Positions 50,065-59,740 are shown, counted from the first letter of the stretch. The stretch is 64,000 nt of DNA from Allobranchiibius sp. CTAmp26 (GCF_017565405.1 NZ_JAGEKR010000012.1:1-64000); one strand, 5' to 3'. Notes: generated by a model not told the origin, from the letters alone. Numbers and translations are program-made.

Positions 50065-51585
50065 ATGCGCACGTACGAGGTCCGCACCCACGGGTGCCAG
50101 ATGAACGTCCACGACTCCGAGCGGATCAGCGGTCTGCTCGAGCATGCCGGGTACGTCGACCGGCTGACCCTGGCGACGGAGGGTCGCCCCGAGGCCGCCG
50201 ATGTCGTCGTCTACAACACCTGCGCCGTGCGCGAGAACGCAGCGGACAAGCTCTACGGCAACCTCGGCTCGCTGAAACCGGTCAAGGACGCCCACCCCGG
50301 CATGCAGATCGCTGTCGGGGGTTGTCTCGCGCAGAAGGACCAGGGCGCGATCGTGCAGCGGGCGCCATGGGTCGATGTCGTCTTCGGCACTCACAACGTC
50401 GGGTCGTTGCCGGTGCTGCTCGAGCGAGCTCGTCACAACGCCGAGGCGCAGGTCGAGATCCTGGAGTCGCTGGAGACGTTCCCCTCGACGTTGCCGACCC
50501 GGCGCGACTCGGCGTACAGCGGCTGGGTGTCGATCTCGGTCGGCTGCAACAACACCTGCACGTTCTGCATCGTGCCGGCCCTGCGCGGCAAGGAGAAGGA
50601 CCGCCGCCCCGGCGACGTGCTCGCGGAGGTGCGCGCGCTGGTCGAGCAGGGTGTCGTCGAAGTGACCCTGCTGGGGCAGAACGTCAACACGTACGGCGTG
50701 GAGTTCGGCGACCGCCTCGCGTTCGGCAAGCTGCTGCGTGCGTGCGGGGAGATCGAGGGCCTGGAACGGGTGCGCTTCACCTCGCCGCACCCGGCGGCGT
50801 TCACCGACGACGTGATCGACGCGATGGCGCAGACCCCCAATGTGATGCCGTCGCTGCACATGCCGCTGCAGTCCGGCTCGGACCGGGTGTTGAAGGAGAT
50901 GCGCCGGTCCTACCGATCGGCGAAATTCCTCGGGATCATCGAGCGCGTGCGCGCCTCGATGCCCGACGCCGCGATCACCACCGACATCATCGTGGGCTTC
51001 CCGGGGGAGACCGAGGCCGACTTCGGCGAGACCCTGCGCGTCATGCGCGAGGCGCGCTTCTCCTCGGCGTTCACCTTCCAGTACTCGATCCGCCCCGGCA
51101 CTCCCGCCGCCGACCTCCCGGACCAGCTGCCGAAAGCCGTTGTGCAGGAACGCTTCGAGCGACTCGTTGCGGTACAGGAAGAGGTCTCGTGGGCCGAGAA
51201 CCGCACGCTGGAGGGCCGGCAGGTCGAGGTGCTGGTCGCTCCCGGTGAGGGTCGAAAGGACGCGGCAAGCGGCAGGATGTCGGGCCGTTCCCGCGACAAC
51301 CGCCTGGTGCATTTTGCGGTCCCGGATGGCGCCGAGCGCGCCCGGCCAGGTGACATGGTGACGGTCGGTGTCACGTACGGCGCTCCGCACCACCTAGTGG
51401 CTGACTCTGGGATCCAGGGCGGCGCCTACTCTGTACGGCGTACGCCCGGTGGAGATGCGTGGGCCGCGCTGCAGGGCGGCGCCACGCCGGGGGCGACGGC
51501 AAAGCCGACGGTGACCCTCGGGATGCCGACGGTGGGCGTGCCCGCACCCCGAGCTGCCGCTGACGGTCCCGGCTGCGCCCGCTAG
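50065..51585 (+). CDS. miaB: tRNA-2-methylthio-N6-dimethylallyladenosine synthase
   Basis: MiaB adds the methylthio group to i6A37 of tRNAs reading UNN codons, acting after MiaA, encoded at 59863. The UPF0004 domain has [16 protein letters not shown] and GGCLAQKD cysteines; radical-SAM cysteines are in CNNTCTFC (161-168). A TRAM domain follows. The last 60 or so of 506 residues are a Gly/Pro/Ala-rich extension not seen in short MiaB proteins. The start is fixed by the family N-terminus [13 protein letters not shown]. Confidence 0.95.
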   Translation: MRTYEVRTHGCQMNVHDSERISGLLEHAGYVDRLTLATEGRPEAADVVVYNTCAVRENAADKLYGNLGSLKPVKDAHPGMQIAVGGCLAQKDQGAIVQRAPWVDVVFGTHNVGSLPVLLERARHNAEAQVEILESLETFPSTLPTRRDSAYSGWVSISVGCNNTCTFCIVPALRGKEKDRRPGDVLAEVRALVEQGVVEVTLLGQNVNTYGVEFGDRLAFGKLLRACGEIEGLERVRFTSPHPAAFTDDVIDAMAQTPNVMPSLHMPLQSGSDRVLKEMRRSYRSAKFLGIIERVRASMPDAAITTDIIVGFPGETEADFGETLRVMREARFSSAFTFQYSIRPGTPAADLPDQLPKAVVQERFERLVAVQEEVSWAENRTLEGRQVEVLVAPGEGRKDAASGRMSGRSRDNRLVHFAVPDGAERARPGDMVTVGVTYGAPHHLVADSGIQGGAYSVRRTPGGDAWAALQGGATPGATAKPTVTLGMPTVGVPAPRAAADGPGCAR

Positions 51586-51649
51586 CGCATCCAGCGTCCA
51601 GGGCGGGGGTCTGCACGATGCCCCGGTGGACTGCGAGACGATGACGGGG

Positions 51650-52855
51650 ATGGCCCAGACGACAGCTCCTGCCCCCGCCGGATATCGGCGCGGCGACGCC
51701 GGATATCGGCGGATCACCATGTCGCTGTTCGCAGCCGGGATGACGACCTTCGTCGCGATGTACGCCGCTCAGGCCGTGCTGCCCGCGCTGTCGGACGCGT
51801 TCGACGTGTCGCCCGCGGGTTCCGCCCTAGCGGTGTCGGCGACCACCGGCATGCTCGCGCTGGCCGTGATACCCGCCAGTGCGCTCTCGGAGCGGTTCGG
51901 CCGCACCCGGGTCATGACGATCTCGGCGCTGTTGACCGCGGTGATCGGCATCCTGCTGCCGTGGGTCGGGTCGTTCGGGCTGCTGGTGACGTTGCGCGGG
52001 GTGCAGGGGATCGCCCTCGCCGGGGTGCCCGCAACCGCGATGGCCTACCTCGCCGAGGAGGTGCACGCCCAGGATCTCGGCGCGGCCATGGGGCGCTACA
52101 TCGCGGGTACGACGGTCGGTGGCCTCGCCGGGAGAGTGGTTGCCTCGCTCACCCTGGACCTGTCCACCTGGCGCTGGGCGCTGGAGGTCGCGGCACTGGT
52201 CAGCCTCGCGTTCACCCTCGTCTTCGTGCGCTTCGCGCCACCGTCCGTCTACTTCCAGTCGCAAGCGGTCGGCGTACGCCGGACGGCGGGCGCCGTTGCA
52301 GGGCACCTGCGCAATCCTCGACTGCTCGCACTCTTCGGCACCGCGTTCCTGCTGATGGGCGGGTTCGTCTCGATCTACAACCTGCTTGGATACCGTCTGC
52401 TCGCAGAGCCGTTCAGCCTGTCGCAGACCGTCGTAGGGCTGGTCTTCCTGATGTACCTGTCGGGCACCGCCTCCTCGGCTGCGGCGGGACGGTTGTCCGA
52501 CCGGTTCGGACGGGTCGTCGTCCTGCTCGTCTCCGAGGGGACCGCGCTCCTCGGCCTCCTCCTGACCTGGACCACAGCGCTCCCCGTCGTGCTGACCGGG
52601 GTGCTGCTCTTCACCGCCGGGTTCTTCGCGGCTCACGCGGTGGCGAGCGGCTGGGTCAGTCGCATCGCGCACGACCACCGGGCGGAGGCGAGCTCGCTCT
52701 ACCTCTTCGCCTACTACGCGGGAAGCTCCGTCCTGGGCGCCGCGGCGGGACTCGCGTACTCGGCGTACGGCTGGTCGGGTGCCGTGGCCTACGTCGGCGT
52801 CACCTTCGCGGCCGCCATGCTCGTCGCGGTGTGGCTGGGAATCAGCACCCGCTGA
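51650..52855 (+). CDS. MFS transporter, 12-helix (YnfM-like)
   Basis: The 401-residue protein has about 12 helices. SERFGRTRVM is motif A between helices 2 and 3, and the repeat-related SDRFGRVVVL appears in the second half. It resembles YnfM/arabinose-efflux type exporters; the substrate is unknown. The start is uncertain: GTG 51626 and ATG 51641 are in frame, and ATG 51650 is preceded by a weak GGGG. It ends at a long palindrome shared with convergent rtcB. Confidence 0.82.
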   Translation: MAQTTAPAPAGYRRGDAGYRRITMSLFAAGMTTFVAMYAAQAVLPALSDAFDVSPAGSALAVSATTGMLALAVIPASALSERFGRTRVMTISALLTAVIGILLPWVGSFGLLVTLRGVQGIALAGVPATAMAYLAEEVHAQDLGAAMGRYIAGTTVGGLAGRVVASLTLDLSTWRWALEVAALVSLAFTLVFVRFAPPSVYFQSQAVGVRRTAGAVAGHLRNPRLLALFGTAFLLMGGFVSIYNLLGYRLLAEPFSLSQTVVGLVFLMYLSGTASSAAAGRLSDRFGRVVVLLVSEGTALLGLLLTWTTALPVVLTGVLLFTAGFFAAHAVASGWVSRIAHDHRAEASSLYLFAYYAGSSVLGAAAGLAYSAYGWSGAVAYVGVTFAAAMLVAVWLGISTR

Positions 52856-52866
52856 CACACGATCGG

Positions 52867-52914
52867 TTCGGACATGCACATCGAGGCACATGTGCCCCGA
52901 GGTGCATGTCCGAA
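52867..52914. terminator. Family C 48-bp palindrome between convergent genes
   Basis: The ends TTCGGACATGCAC and GTGCATGTCCGAA are identical to those of the 12903-12950 element, while the centre differs and has two mismatched pairs. It sits between the stops of the MFS gene and rtcB, as expected for a bidirectional terminator. Confidence 0.75.
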
Positions 52915-52918
52915 ACCA

Positions 52919-54088
52919 TCAGTCGCCCTTCACGTTCACGATCTGCCGGAGCGTGTGCTGCACCTGCACGAGGTCCGCAGCATCGGCCATGACCTGATCG
53001 ATGTCCTTGTACGCCTGCGGGATCTCATCGATGAACGCGTCGGTGTCCCGGTACTCGATCCCGACCATCGCCTCCCGGAGCTGCTCGTGAGTGAAGGTCT
53101 TGCGCGCCCTGCTCCGCGAGAAACTCCGCCCCGCTCCGTGGGGAGAAGAGTTGAGGGACAGCGGATCTCCCTTACCGACGACGACGTACGACGCCGTGCC
53201 CATCGACCCGGGGATCAGACCCGGTCGCCCGGACTCAGCGTTGATCGCGCCCTTGCGGGACACCCACACCCGCTTGCCGAAGTGCCGCTCGACCTCGGTG
53301 TAGTTGTGGTGGCAGTTGATCCGATCGGCCTCCTGGACCGCCGCCCCGACCCAGTCGGCGAAGCAGGTGACGACCCGGTCCATCATCTCCTCCCGGTTGA
53401 GCAGGGCGAAGTGCTGCGCCCACCGCAACTGGTCGATGTAGGACCGGAACTCGTCGGTGCCCTCCACGAGGTACGCAAGATCGCGGTGCGGCAACGGGAT
53501 CCACCACTTGGTGCACAACTTCTGGGCCACCTTGATGTGGTGCTGGGCGATCTTGTTGCCCACACCACGGGAGCCCGAGTGCAGGAAGAGCCACACCCGG
53601 TCCTGCTCGTCGAGGCTGATCTCGATGAAGTGGTTACCCGAGCCCAGGGTGCCCAACTGCAGGCGCCACCGGCGCAGGTGGGACGCAGGATCGAAGCCGG
53701 ACTTCTGAGCGAGCTGCTCCAAGTCGGTGATCCGGACAGCCGTGTGCTCCCTGGTGATGTCCTTGTTCTGCACGCCGGCGCTGAGCGGGACGGCTGCCTC
53801 GATCGCCCGCCGCACGGGCGCCCGATCGGGCGGCAGTTGCGACGCGGTGAACTGGGTCCGCACGGCGATCATCCCGCACCCGATGTCGACGCCGACCGCA
53901 GCGGGGATGACGGCTCCCAGGGTAGGGATGACCGATCCGACGGTGGCGCCCATGCCCAGGTGTGCGTCGGGCATCAGAGCGAGGTGCGGGTAGATGAAGG
54001 GCATCCGGGACGTCTGCACCGCCTGATCCCTGGTGGTCGGCTCCAGGACCGTGGCCCAGTTGAGCAGCTTGTCGTTGATCTTCTCCAT
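52919..54088 (-). CDS. rtcB: RNA 3'-phosphate ligase RtcB
   Basis: RtcB joins RNA 2',3'-cyclic phosphate or 3'-phosphate ends to 5'-OH ends using GTP and Mn. The 389-residue protein has MPDAHLGMGATVGSV, GVDIGCGM with the metal Cys, HSGSRGVGN, and NCHHNYTE; HGAGRSFSRSRA is near the GMP-binding His. No rtcA or rtcR gene is adjacent. ATG 54088 has GGACGGAG about 12 nt upstream. Actinobacterial RtcB may repair damaged tRNA or rRNA, but the target is unknown. Confidence 0.95.
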   Translation of the reverse strand: MEKINDKLLNWATVLEPTTRDQAVQTSRMPFIYPHLALMPDAHLGMGATVGSVIPTLGAVIPAAVGVDIGCGMIAVRTQFTASQLPPDRAPVRRAIEAAVPLSAGVQNKDITREHTAVRITDLEQLAQKSGFDPASHLRRWRLQLGTLGSGNHFIEISLDEQDRVWLFLHSGSRGVGNKIAQHHIKVAQKLCTKWWIPLPHRDLAYLVEGTDEFRSYIDQLRWAQHFALLNREEMMDRVVTCFADWVGAAVQEADRINCHHNYTEVERHFGKRVWVSRKGAINAESGRPGLIPGSMGTASYVVVGKGDPLSLNSSPHGAGRSFSRSRARKTFTHEQLREAMVGIEYRDTDAFIDEIPQAYKDIDQVMADAADLVQVQHTLRQIVNVKGD

Positions 54089-54138
54089 GACGCGATGACT
54101 CCGTCCTGTAACGGGTGCGGGTGGGTGGTGGCATGCGA

Positions 54139-54170
54139 AAGGGCGCCCGGCCGGTCGGCTGGGCGCCCTT
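54139..54170 (-). terminator. GC-rich hairpin between small ORF and rtcB
   Basis: GGGCGCCC repeats as an inverted pair around a 12-nt loop, edged by AAG and CTTTCGC on the minus strand. It could end transcription of the small upstream ORF or attenuate rtcB. Confidence 0.5.
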
Positions 54171-54186
54171 GCGACGTACGCGGGTG

Positions 54187-54318
54187 TCAGTCGGTTCGGC
54201 CCTCGTGCGCGCGGCGCTCGATCGGGCCGTTGTGGGCCTCGACGCGCGCGGACGCACTCCTGCGTTCCCCCTCGACATACGCCGAGAACGGGCCGGTGTG
54301 CTGAAACTGAGCGTCCAT
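54187..54318 (-). CDS. Possible 43-residue protein upstream of rtcB
   Basis: An ATG-to-TGA frame of 43 residues starts MDAQFQHTGPFSAYVEGERR and is rich in Arg and Glu. It fits between the DUF1295 gene and the hairpin before rtcB, on the same strand. A CACACT box 7 nt before the ATG could be a leaderless promoter. I recognise no family, and a chance frame is possible in such GC-rich DNA. Confidence 0.35.
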   Translation of the reverse strand: MDAQFQHTGPFSAYVEGERRSASARVEAHNGPIERRAHEGRTD

Positions 54319-54372
54319 GCGGCTCAGTGTGGTGTCAGCGAGGACGACCCCGCCACCGAATAACGACGCGAG

Positions 54373-55155
54373 TCAGGTGTGTCTGCCGGGCGGGGTCGGC
54401 ACGAAAAAGCTGGTGCGCTCCTGATAGTCGCGGTAGCCGTCGCGTTCCGCCATCGACTTCTCGAGGCGTCGTGCGCCGGTCGCGACGACGAGGAAGAAGA
54501 CCATGGCGACCGGTGAGAGCACCGTGAGCACCCCCGGCCAGACCGATGCGGCGACGAGGTAGACGCCCACCCACACGCATGCGTCCCCGAAGTAGTTCGG
54601 GTGTCGGGTCCAACCCCAGAGACCGCGATCCATGATCGTGCCCTTGTTCGCAGGGTCTGCTTTGAACGCGCTCATCTGCGCATCGCCGATCGCCTCGAAG
54701 GCGATGCCGAACACCGTCACGAGGGCACCGACGACCGCGACGACCCACCAGATCCCGCGCGGATCGTGGGTGACGCCTGCGACCTGCACCGGCAGCGAGA
54801 TGAACCACTGCGCGATCCACTGGGTCACGAAGACGCGACCGATGACGGCGCCGGTGCCCTTGCCCTCGAGCAACTCGGCGTACCGGGGATCTTCCTCGCC
54901 GCCACGGCTGCGCTTCCAGATGTGGTAGGACAGCCGGGCACCCCAGCCGATCACCAGCACTGCCAACGTGATCCGTCGAGCGATACCGCCAGTGCCGAGC
55001 ACCAGCGCGACCAGCGCGACCAGCGCGAGCCCCGATCCCCAGATGACGTCGACCACGTTGTAGCGGCCCTTCGCGCGACCGACGAAGAACGTCACGGTCT
55101 GCAGGACCGCCAGCAGCAGGAGGCTGACGCCGGAGACCAGCAGGAAGTCACCCAC
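54373..55155 (-). CDS. DUF1295 membrane protein (steroid 5-alpha-reductase-like fold)
   Basis: The 260-residue protein has about seven helices and the C-terminal GLWGWTRHPNYFGDACVWVGVYL block common to DUF1295 and 5-alpha reductases, which binds NADPH in related enzymes. It is the last gene of a five-gene operon with two fatty-acid methyltransferases; its GTG start overlaps the preceding gene by 8 bp. A reductase acting on membrane lipid chains is likely but unproven. Confidence 0.88.
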   Translation of the reverse strand: MGDFLLVSGVSLLLLAVLQTVTFFVGRAKGRYNVVDVIWGSGLALVALVALVLGTGGIARRITLAVLVIGWGARLSYHIWKRSRGGEEDPRYAELLEGKGTGAVIGRVFVTQWIAQWFISLPVQVAGVTHDPRGIWWVVAVVGALVTVFGIAFEAIGDAQMSAFKADPANKGTIMDRGLWGWTRHPNYFGDACVWVGVYLVAASVWPGVLTVLSPVAMVFFLVVATGARRLEKSMAERDGYRDYQERTSFFVPTPPGRHT

Positions 55156-56470
55156 GTGGGTCGCTCCAGCTCGCCGGTCGGACGGCGGGCAGTGCGCTCA
55201 TGCCGGACCTGCGCCGTACGGCGGTGATCTGGTCGACCCCCATCCGCCCCTCCTGGAAGGCCAGCAACCCACCCGCGAGGTAGAGCTCCCAGACGCGCAC
55301 GACCTCATCGCCGACGAGCTTGACGAGTTGGTCCTTGGCCGCGTCGAACCGGCGCTGCCAGGCACGCACCGTCCAGACGTAGTGCTCACGCATGGCGTGC
55401 ACGTCGCGTACCTCGAGCCCGGCACGCTCTAGGAAGGCGACGGTCTGACCGACCGGGCGCATTGTCATGTCCGGTGCGATGAACGCCTCGATGAACGGGC
55501 CACCGCCTGGGTGTTCGTCGTGACGCGACATCTGCTGGATCACGACGTGCGCGTCGTCGGAGGCGCAGCGCGCCAGGGTGTCGGCGTACGCCGCGTAGTT
55601 GCGTTCGCCGACGTGCTCGCCCATCTCCAGCGAGGCCACCGCGTCGAACGGCTCGTCGGCGATCTCCCGGTAGTCCTGCAGGCGGATCTCGACGAGGTCG
55701 CCCAGGCCCCGCTCGGCGACGCGAGCGTCGATGAACGCCTTCTGCTCCTTGGAGATGGTGACTCCGGTCACCTGCGCGCCGTACGCTGCCGCGGCGTGCA
55801 GCGAGAGCGAGCCCCACCCGCAGCCGATGTCGAGGAAACGCATGCCCCGGCGGGCATCGAGCCCCGCCTTGCGGCACACCAGGTCGAGCTTGTCGCGTTG
55901 AGCATCCTCCAGCGAATAGTCCTGCGACTCCTCACCGTTCAAGTCGGCACCGGTGACGTAGGCACTGGAGTACGCCATGTGGTCATCGAGAATGAGGGAG
56001 TAGAAGTCGTTGGACAGGTCGTAGTGATTGTGGATGACGTCACGGTCGCGGCTGACCGAGTGCAGCCTCCCGCGGACGGCGATCTGAGTCCTGGGCGCAG
56101 GAAGCGGCCGCCCCAGCACGCCGAACTCGCGCGCGAGCCGAGTCGCGTCGGCCAGGGTGCGGGCGGACGGCCGTCTGGGTGAGACCCCGCGCGCCGCGAG
56201 CGTCGCCCTCACCCGGGAGAGACCCTCGACGAGGTCGCCCTCGACGTCGAGCTCCCCCGTCACGTACGCCTGCGCCGCGCCGAGTTCGCCCGCATGCCAG
56301 AGCAGCCGACGGATCGCCCGTGGGCTGGCCAAGGTCACATGCGGCGCGTCCAGGGGCCCGGCCGCGCTGCCGTCCCATGCCGTCAGCCGTACGGGGAGCT
56401 CGCCGCCCGAGAGCGGAGCGACGAGGGCGGCGATGCGACCCGCGACGTCAGCGCCGGTGGGGGAGCTCAT
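55148..56470 (-). CDS. Cyclopropane-fatty-acid synthase-type methyltransferase (second in operon)
   Basis: The 440-residue SAM-dependent enzyme belongs to the CFA synthase family that modifies unsaturated acyl chains in phospholipids. HNHYDLSNDFYSLILDDHMAYSSAYV is the substrate region, LDIGCGWGSLSLHAA binds SAM and LEMGEHVG is a catalytic-site block. An extra N-terminal domain of about 130 residues precedes it. ATG 56470 overlaps the upstream gene as ATGA. It differs clearly from the paralogue encoded next to it. Confidence 0.92.
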   Translation of the reverse strand: MSSPTGADVAGRIAALVAPLSGGELPVRLTAWDGSAAGPLDAPHVTLASPRAIRRLLWHAGELGAAQAYVTGELDVEGDLVEGLSRVRATLAARGVSPRRPSARTLADATRLAREFGVLGRPLPAPRTQIAVRGRLHSVSRDRDVIHNHYDLSNDFYSLILDDHMAYSSAYVTGADLNGEESQDYSLEDAQRDKLDLVCRKAGLDARRGMRFLDIGCGWGSLSLHAAAAYGAQVTGVTISKEQKAFIDARVAERGLGDLVEIRLQDYREIADEPFDAVASLEMGEHVGERNYAAYADTLARCASDDAHVVIQQMSRHDEHPGGGPFIEAFIAPDMTMRPVGQTVAFLERAGLEVRDVHAMREHYVWTVRAWQRRFDAAKDQLVKLVGDEVVRVWELYLAGGLLAFQEGRMGVDQITAVRRRSGMSALPAVRPASWSDPRG

Positions 56471-57735
56471 ACGTCGGCATCCTTGGTGAAGGTCAGCTGG
56501 TGCACGTCGAGGTAGTCGGCGCGGAAGCCGCCCTCGCTGTAGCGCAGGTAGAACCGCCACATCCGGCGGAACGTCTCGTCGAAGCCGAGCTGCTCGAGGC
56601 GCTCGTGCGCGGTGTCGAACGTCTCCGCCCAGATCCGCAGGGTCTCCGCGTAGCTCTGACCCATCGGAAGGTCGTCACGCAGCGAAAGCCCCTGTCGCGC
56701 AGCGGTATCGCGCAACATCTCGACCGACGCGAGGGCACCGCCGGGGAAGATGTACTTGTGAATCCAGGTGTAGGTGTTCTTGGTCTCCAGCACCCGGTGG
56801 TGCGGCATCGTGATGGCCTGGATGACCGCCGTGCCGCCGGGAGCGAGCACCTGGGTGATCTTCGCGAAGTACGTGTCGAGATACTCAAGCCCGACGGCCT
56901 CGATCATCTCCACGGAGAGCACCGCGTCGTACTGGCCGAAGGTGTCGCGGTAGTCCCGCAGCGCGAGGTCGACGCTGGCGCCGAGTCCGGCGTGGTCGAT
57001 CTTGCCCTGCGCCCACGCGAGCTGCTCGCTGGAGAGCGTCACGGAGTCGACGCGCGCTCCTCGTGCTGCGGCTCGCAGGGCGAGTTCGCCCCAACCTGTG
57101 CCGATCTCGAGCACCCGGCTGCCTTCGCCGACGCCGGCCTGGTCGAGCATCCGGTCGATCTTGCGGTGCTGCGCGGACTCGAGCGACTGTGCGTCGACGG
57201 GACCGTCGATCAACGCCGCCGAGTAGGTCATCGACGGATCCAGGAACGTCGCGAACATGTCGTTCGAGAGGTCGTAGTGCCGCTCCACGTTGCTGCGGGA
57301 GTTGGCGGTCGACGGCTTGTCGGCGAGCGGCTTGCGCGTGAGGTACGCCGATCGCAGCCGCTTGAGGGATGTCGGCACGAGGTCGTCGATCCCGCCGGCG
57401 AACGCGGCGATCAGGCCGGCGAGGTCTTCGCTGTCCCACTCGCGTGCGAGGTAGGACTCGCCGAAGCCGATCAGTCCACCGGTGCCCATCCGGCGCATGA
57501 GTGCGCGCGGACGGTGCACGTGCATGGTGGGCGCGGCGGGGTCGTCGGCGCAGCCGCCGAGGGTGACGCCATCCGGCATGACGACGCGGATCGCGAGGCG
57601 TGCGACGGCCCGACGGAAGAGCCCACGCGTCACGCTCTCAGCAGCAGTTGCCTTGAGGCTACGAGGGATTCGTACGACGTCCGGCCACCGGATCGGGTCG
57701 ATCCCCGTGGTTGAGGGGTCGGACAGGGCGGTCAT
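56467..57735 (-). CDS. Cyclopropane-fatty-acid synthase-type methyltransferase (first in operon)
   Basis: The 422-residue paralogue shows NVERHYDLSNDMFATFLDPSMTYSAALI, the SAM loop LEIGTGWGELALRAA and the Glu-containing SVEMIEAVG, all closer to classical CFA synthase (COG2230). It could make cyclopropane or methyl-branched chains. ATG 57735 is fixed by AGGAGG 5 nt upstream and overlaps the DUF1365 stop (ATGA). Having two such enzymes in one operon suggests successive methylations or two substrates. Confidence 0.92.
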   Translation of the reverse strand: MTALSDPSTTGIDPIRWPDVVRIPRSLKATAAESVTRGLFRRAVARLAIRVVMPDGVTLGGCADDPAAPTMHVHRPRALMRRMGTGGLIGFGESYLAREWDSEDLAGLIAAFAGGIDDLVPTSLKRLRSAYLTRKPLADKPSTANSRSNVERHYDLSNDMFATFLDPSMTYSAALIDGPVDAQSLESAQHRKIDRMLDQAGVGEGSRVLEIGTGWGELALRAAARGARVDSVTLSSEQLAWAQGKIDHAGLGASVDLALRDYRDTFGQYDAVLSVEMIEAVGLEYLDTYFAKITQVLAPGGTAVIQAITMPHHRVLETKNTYTWIHKYIFPGGALASVEMLRDTAARQGLSLRDDLPMGQSYAETLRIWAETFDTAHERLEQLGFDETFRRMWRFYLRYSEGGFRADYLDVHQLTFTKDADV

Positions 57736-58487
57736 ACTGCCTCCTGAGGCGCGTGGTGTGGGCGAGGTTGGATCGGCAGCCTCCGCGACCACAACCGCAC
57801 TCCGTGCAGATGGATCAGGGTGGTGACGAGATAAGAGGCTAGGGGAGTGGCGACGGCCGCCTTGAGCACGTCGCCACGACCGCGTACGCGCCGACCGGTC
57901 CAGGTGGTCGCGAACGGTCGCTGATCCGCACGGCGCAGCGTGATGGCGACGGCGAAGTCGTCGTCCGGTTCGGGCAGGGACATCGTGTATTCGCCGTCGG
58001 TGTCGTTGAACGGCGAGACGTAGAAGTCCTTGCCCACCCGCGCACGACCACGGTCGTCGGTGCGCAGCAGGTAGGCGTGCCGCTCGCCGTAGGTGTTGTG
58101 CACCTCGGCGATCACACAGCTGAGCACGCCGTGCTTGTCGCGACACCAATAGATGCTGACCGGGTTGAAGACGTAGCCGAGAGAGCGGGCCCCGGTGAGG
58201 ACGCGCACCGTGCCGCCTTCGAGATCGATTCCGTGCGTTGCGGCAAAAGCTGTCACATTGTCACGCCACGATCCGCGCGGGTCGCCGAGGTGATCGGACG
58301 CCTTGAAACGGGTGAATACACTGGCCCACCAGGGCAGCTCGGGTGGGTGTTCGGAGCTGCCCAGCTTGTCGAGGTCGACGAGGTAACTGATCCCGGGGTA
58401 GCTGAATCCGTGCTTGAGCGGGGAGGTGCGCTGATGGCGTACTCGCGTGAGGTAGGCGGTCGCCGAGGGGTGCGGGCTCACTCCCAC
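57732..58487 (-). CDS. DUF1365 family protein
   Basis: The 251-residue protein reads LTRVRHQRTSPLKHGFSYPGISYLVDLD, RVLTGARSLGYVFNPVSIYWC and AEVHNTYGERHAYLL, which are DUF1365 (COG3496) signatures. The family occurs next to FAD amine-oxidase-like and CFA synthase genes in many phyla and has no proven activity. It overlaps both neighbours by a few bases, so all are translated together. Confidence 0.93.
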   Translation of the reverse strand: MGVSPHPSATAYLTRVRHQRTSPLKHGFSYPGISYLVDLDKLGSSEHPPELPWWASVFTRFKASDHLGDPRGSWRDNVTAFAATHGIDLEGGTVRVLTGARSLGYVFNPVSIYWCRDKHGVLSCVIAEVHNTYGERHAYLLRTDDRGRARVGKDFYVSPFNDTDGEYTMSLPEPDDDFAVAITLRRADQRPFATTWTGRRVRGRGDVLKAAVATPLASYLVTTLIHLHGVRLWSRRLPIQPRPHHAPQEAV

Positions 58488-59740
58488 GTCCCGCCGAGAC
58501 GGGTGGCCGCCTGCAGACCCGAGAGTGCGCCGTCCTCGTGGAAGCCCGAACCGTGGTAGGCGCCGGCGAAGGCGACGCGCTCGTCGGACAGGGAGGGGAG
58601 CTCGCGCTGCGCCCGGAGCGAGCCCAACGAGTAGAGGGGGTGCTCGTAGGTCATCTGGGCGATCACGGTGCGCTTGTCGACCCGGTGCTCGCCGCCGAGC
58701 GTGACGAGCATCCGGGTGCCGTCGGGGCTCGGCAACCGCATCAGACGGGTGAGGTCGTAGGTGACGACGACGCCGGTCTCATCCTCCGGCGACAGGTAGT
58801 TCCACGAGCCCCAGGCGCGCGGGTTGCTCGGCAGCACCAACGAATCCGTGTGCAGCTGTGCGGTGTTGACCGAATACGGCATCGCGCTGAACACTCGCTG
58901 CTCGTCCGCGGTGGGCTGGGCCAGCATCGCGAGCGCCTGGTGGGGATGGGTAGCGATGACGACACCGTCGTACACCTCGCGGCTGCCGGCGAAGTCGCCG
59001 ACCTCGACACCATCGGCGAGTCGGCGGACGGACGCGACGGGGGTGTTGAGCAGCGTGCGGTGCAGCCCGGAGACGACCCGGTCCACGTAGACGCGGGACC
59101 CGCCCGTCACCGTGCGCCAGGTCGGCGATCCGCTGACGGTCAGCATGCCGTGGTGGTCGAGGAACGTCAGCAGTGCGCGCGCGGGGTACTCCAGCGCCAC
59201 GTCCGGCGGGCACGACCAGACAGCCGCGATCACCGGGCGGATGAAGTTCTCGGTGAAGTCGCGCCCGTAGGTCGACTCCCCGAGCCAGTCCTGCATCGTC
59301 ACATCATCCTGCTCCGGGGCGTCGAGCAGCGCTCGGGCGCGACGGTGGAATCGTTTGACGTCGACGAGCATCCGGCAGAACCCAGGACGCGACATCGTGC
59401 GGGCGTCGGCGAGGATGCCGCCGAGACCCTTGCCCCCGGCGTACTGGAACCCGGTCTGCGGCACGTAGACCGACATGCTCATGTCGGTCGGCTGGGTCGG
59501 GACGTCGAGCTCGCGGAAGAGCCGCTGCAGCGTGGGGTAGGTACGGTCGTTGTGCACGATGAACCCGCTGTCGACGGCGACCGTGGTGCCGTCGGGCAGG
59601 GGTACGTCGTGGGTGTGTGCGTGACCGCCGGGTCGCTCATCGGCCTCGTACAGGCTCACGTCGCCATTCTTGCTGAGGACGTGCGCGGCCGTTAGTCCGG
59701 ACACACCGCTGCCGATCACGGCGAACCTGCGCGGTGACAT
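58478..59740 (-). CDS. FAD-dependent amine-oxidase-like protein (COG2907)
   Basis: The 420-residue flavoprotein has IGSGVSGLTAAHVL (FAD Rossmann motif), then YEADERPGGHAHT and DSGFIVHNDRTYP, and ends with AGAYHGSGFHEDGALSG, where the isoalloxazine lies in related enzymes. COG2907 members accompany DUF1365 and CFA synthase genes; related proteobacterial clusters make furan-containing fatty acids under an ECF sigma factor. It is the first gene of this operon, with GAGGAG before ATG 59740. The substrate here is inferred to be a membrane acyl chain. Confidence 0.9.
   Translation of the reverse strand: MSPRRFAVIGSGVSGLTAAHVLSKNGDVSLYEADERPGGHAHTHDVPLPDGTTVAVDSGFIVHNDRTYPTLQRLFRELDVPTQPTDMSMSVYVPQTGFQYAGGKGLGGILADARTMSRPGFCRMLVDVKRFHRRARALLDAPEQDDVTMQDWLGESTYGRDFTENFIRPVIAAVWSCPPDVALEYPARALLTFLDHHGMLTVSGSPTWRTVTGGSRVYVDRVVSGLHRTLLNTPVASVRRLADGVEVGDFAGSREVYDGVVIATHPHQALAMLAQPTADEQRVFSAMPYSVNTAQLHTDSLVLPSNPRAWGSWNYLSPEDETGVVVTYDLTRLMRLPSPDGTRMLVTLGGEHRVDKRTVIAQMTYEHPLYSLGSLRAQRELPSLSDERVAFAGAYHGSGFHEDGALSGLQAATRLGGTWE

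Noticed and set aside
48679-51393. A 904-codon minus-strand frame across the GlcD-like gene and miaB
   Set aside because: It is antisense to two well-supported genes and its sequence is His/Arg/Asp-biased shadow coding.
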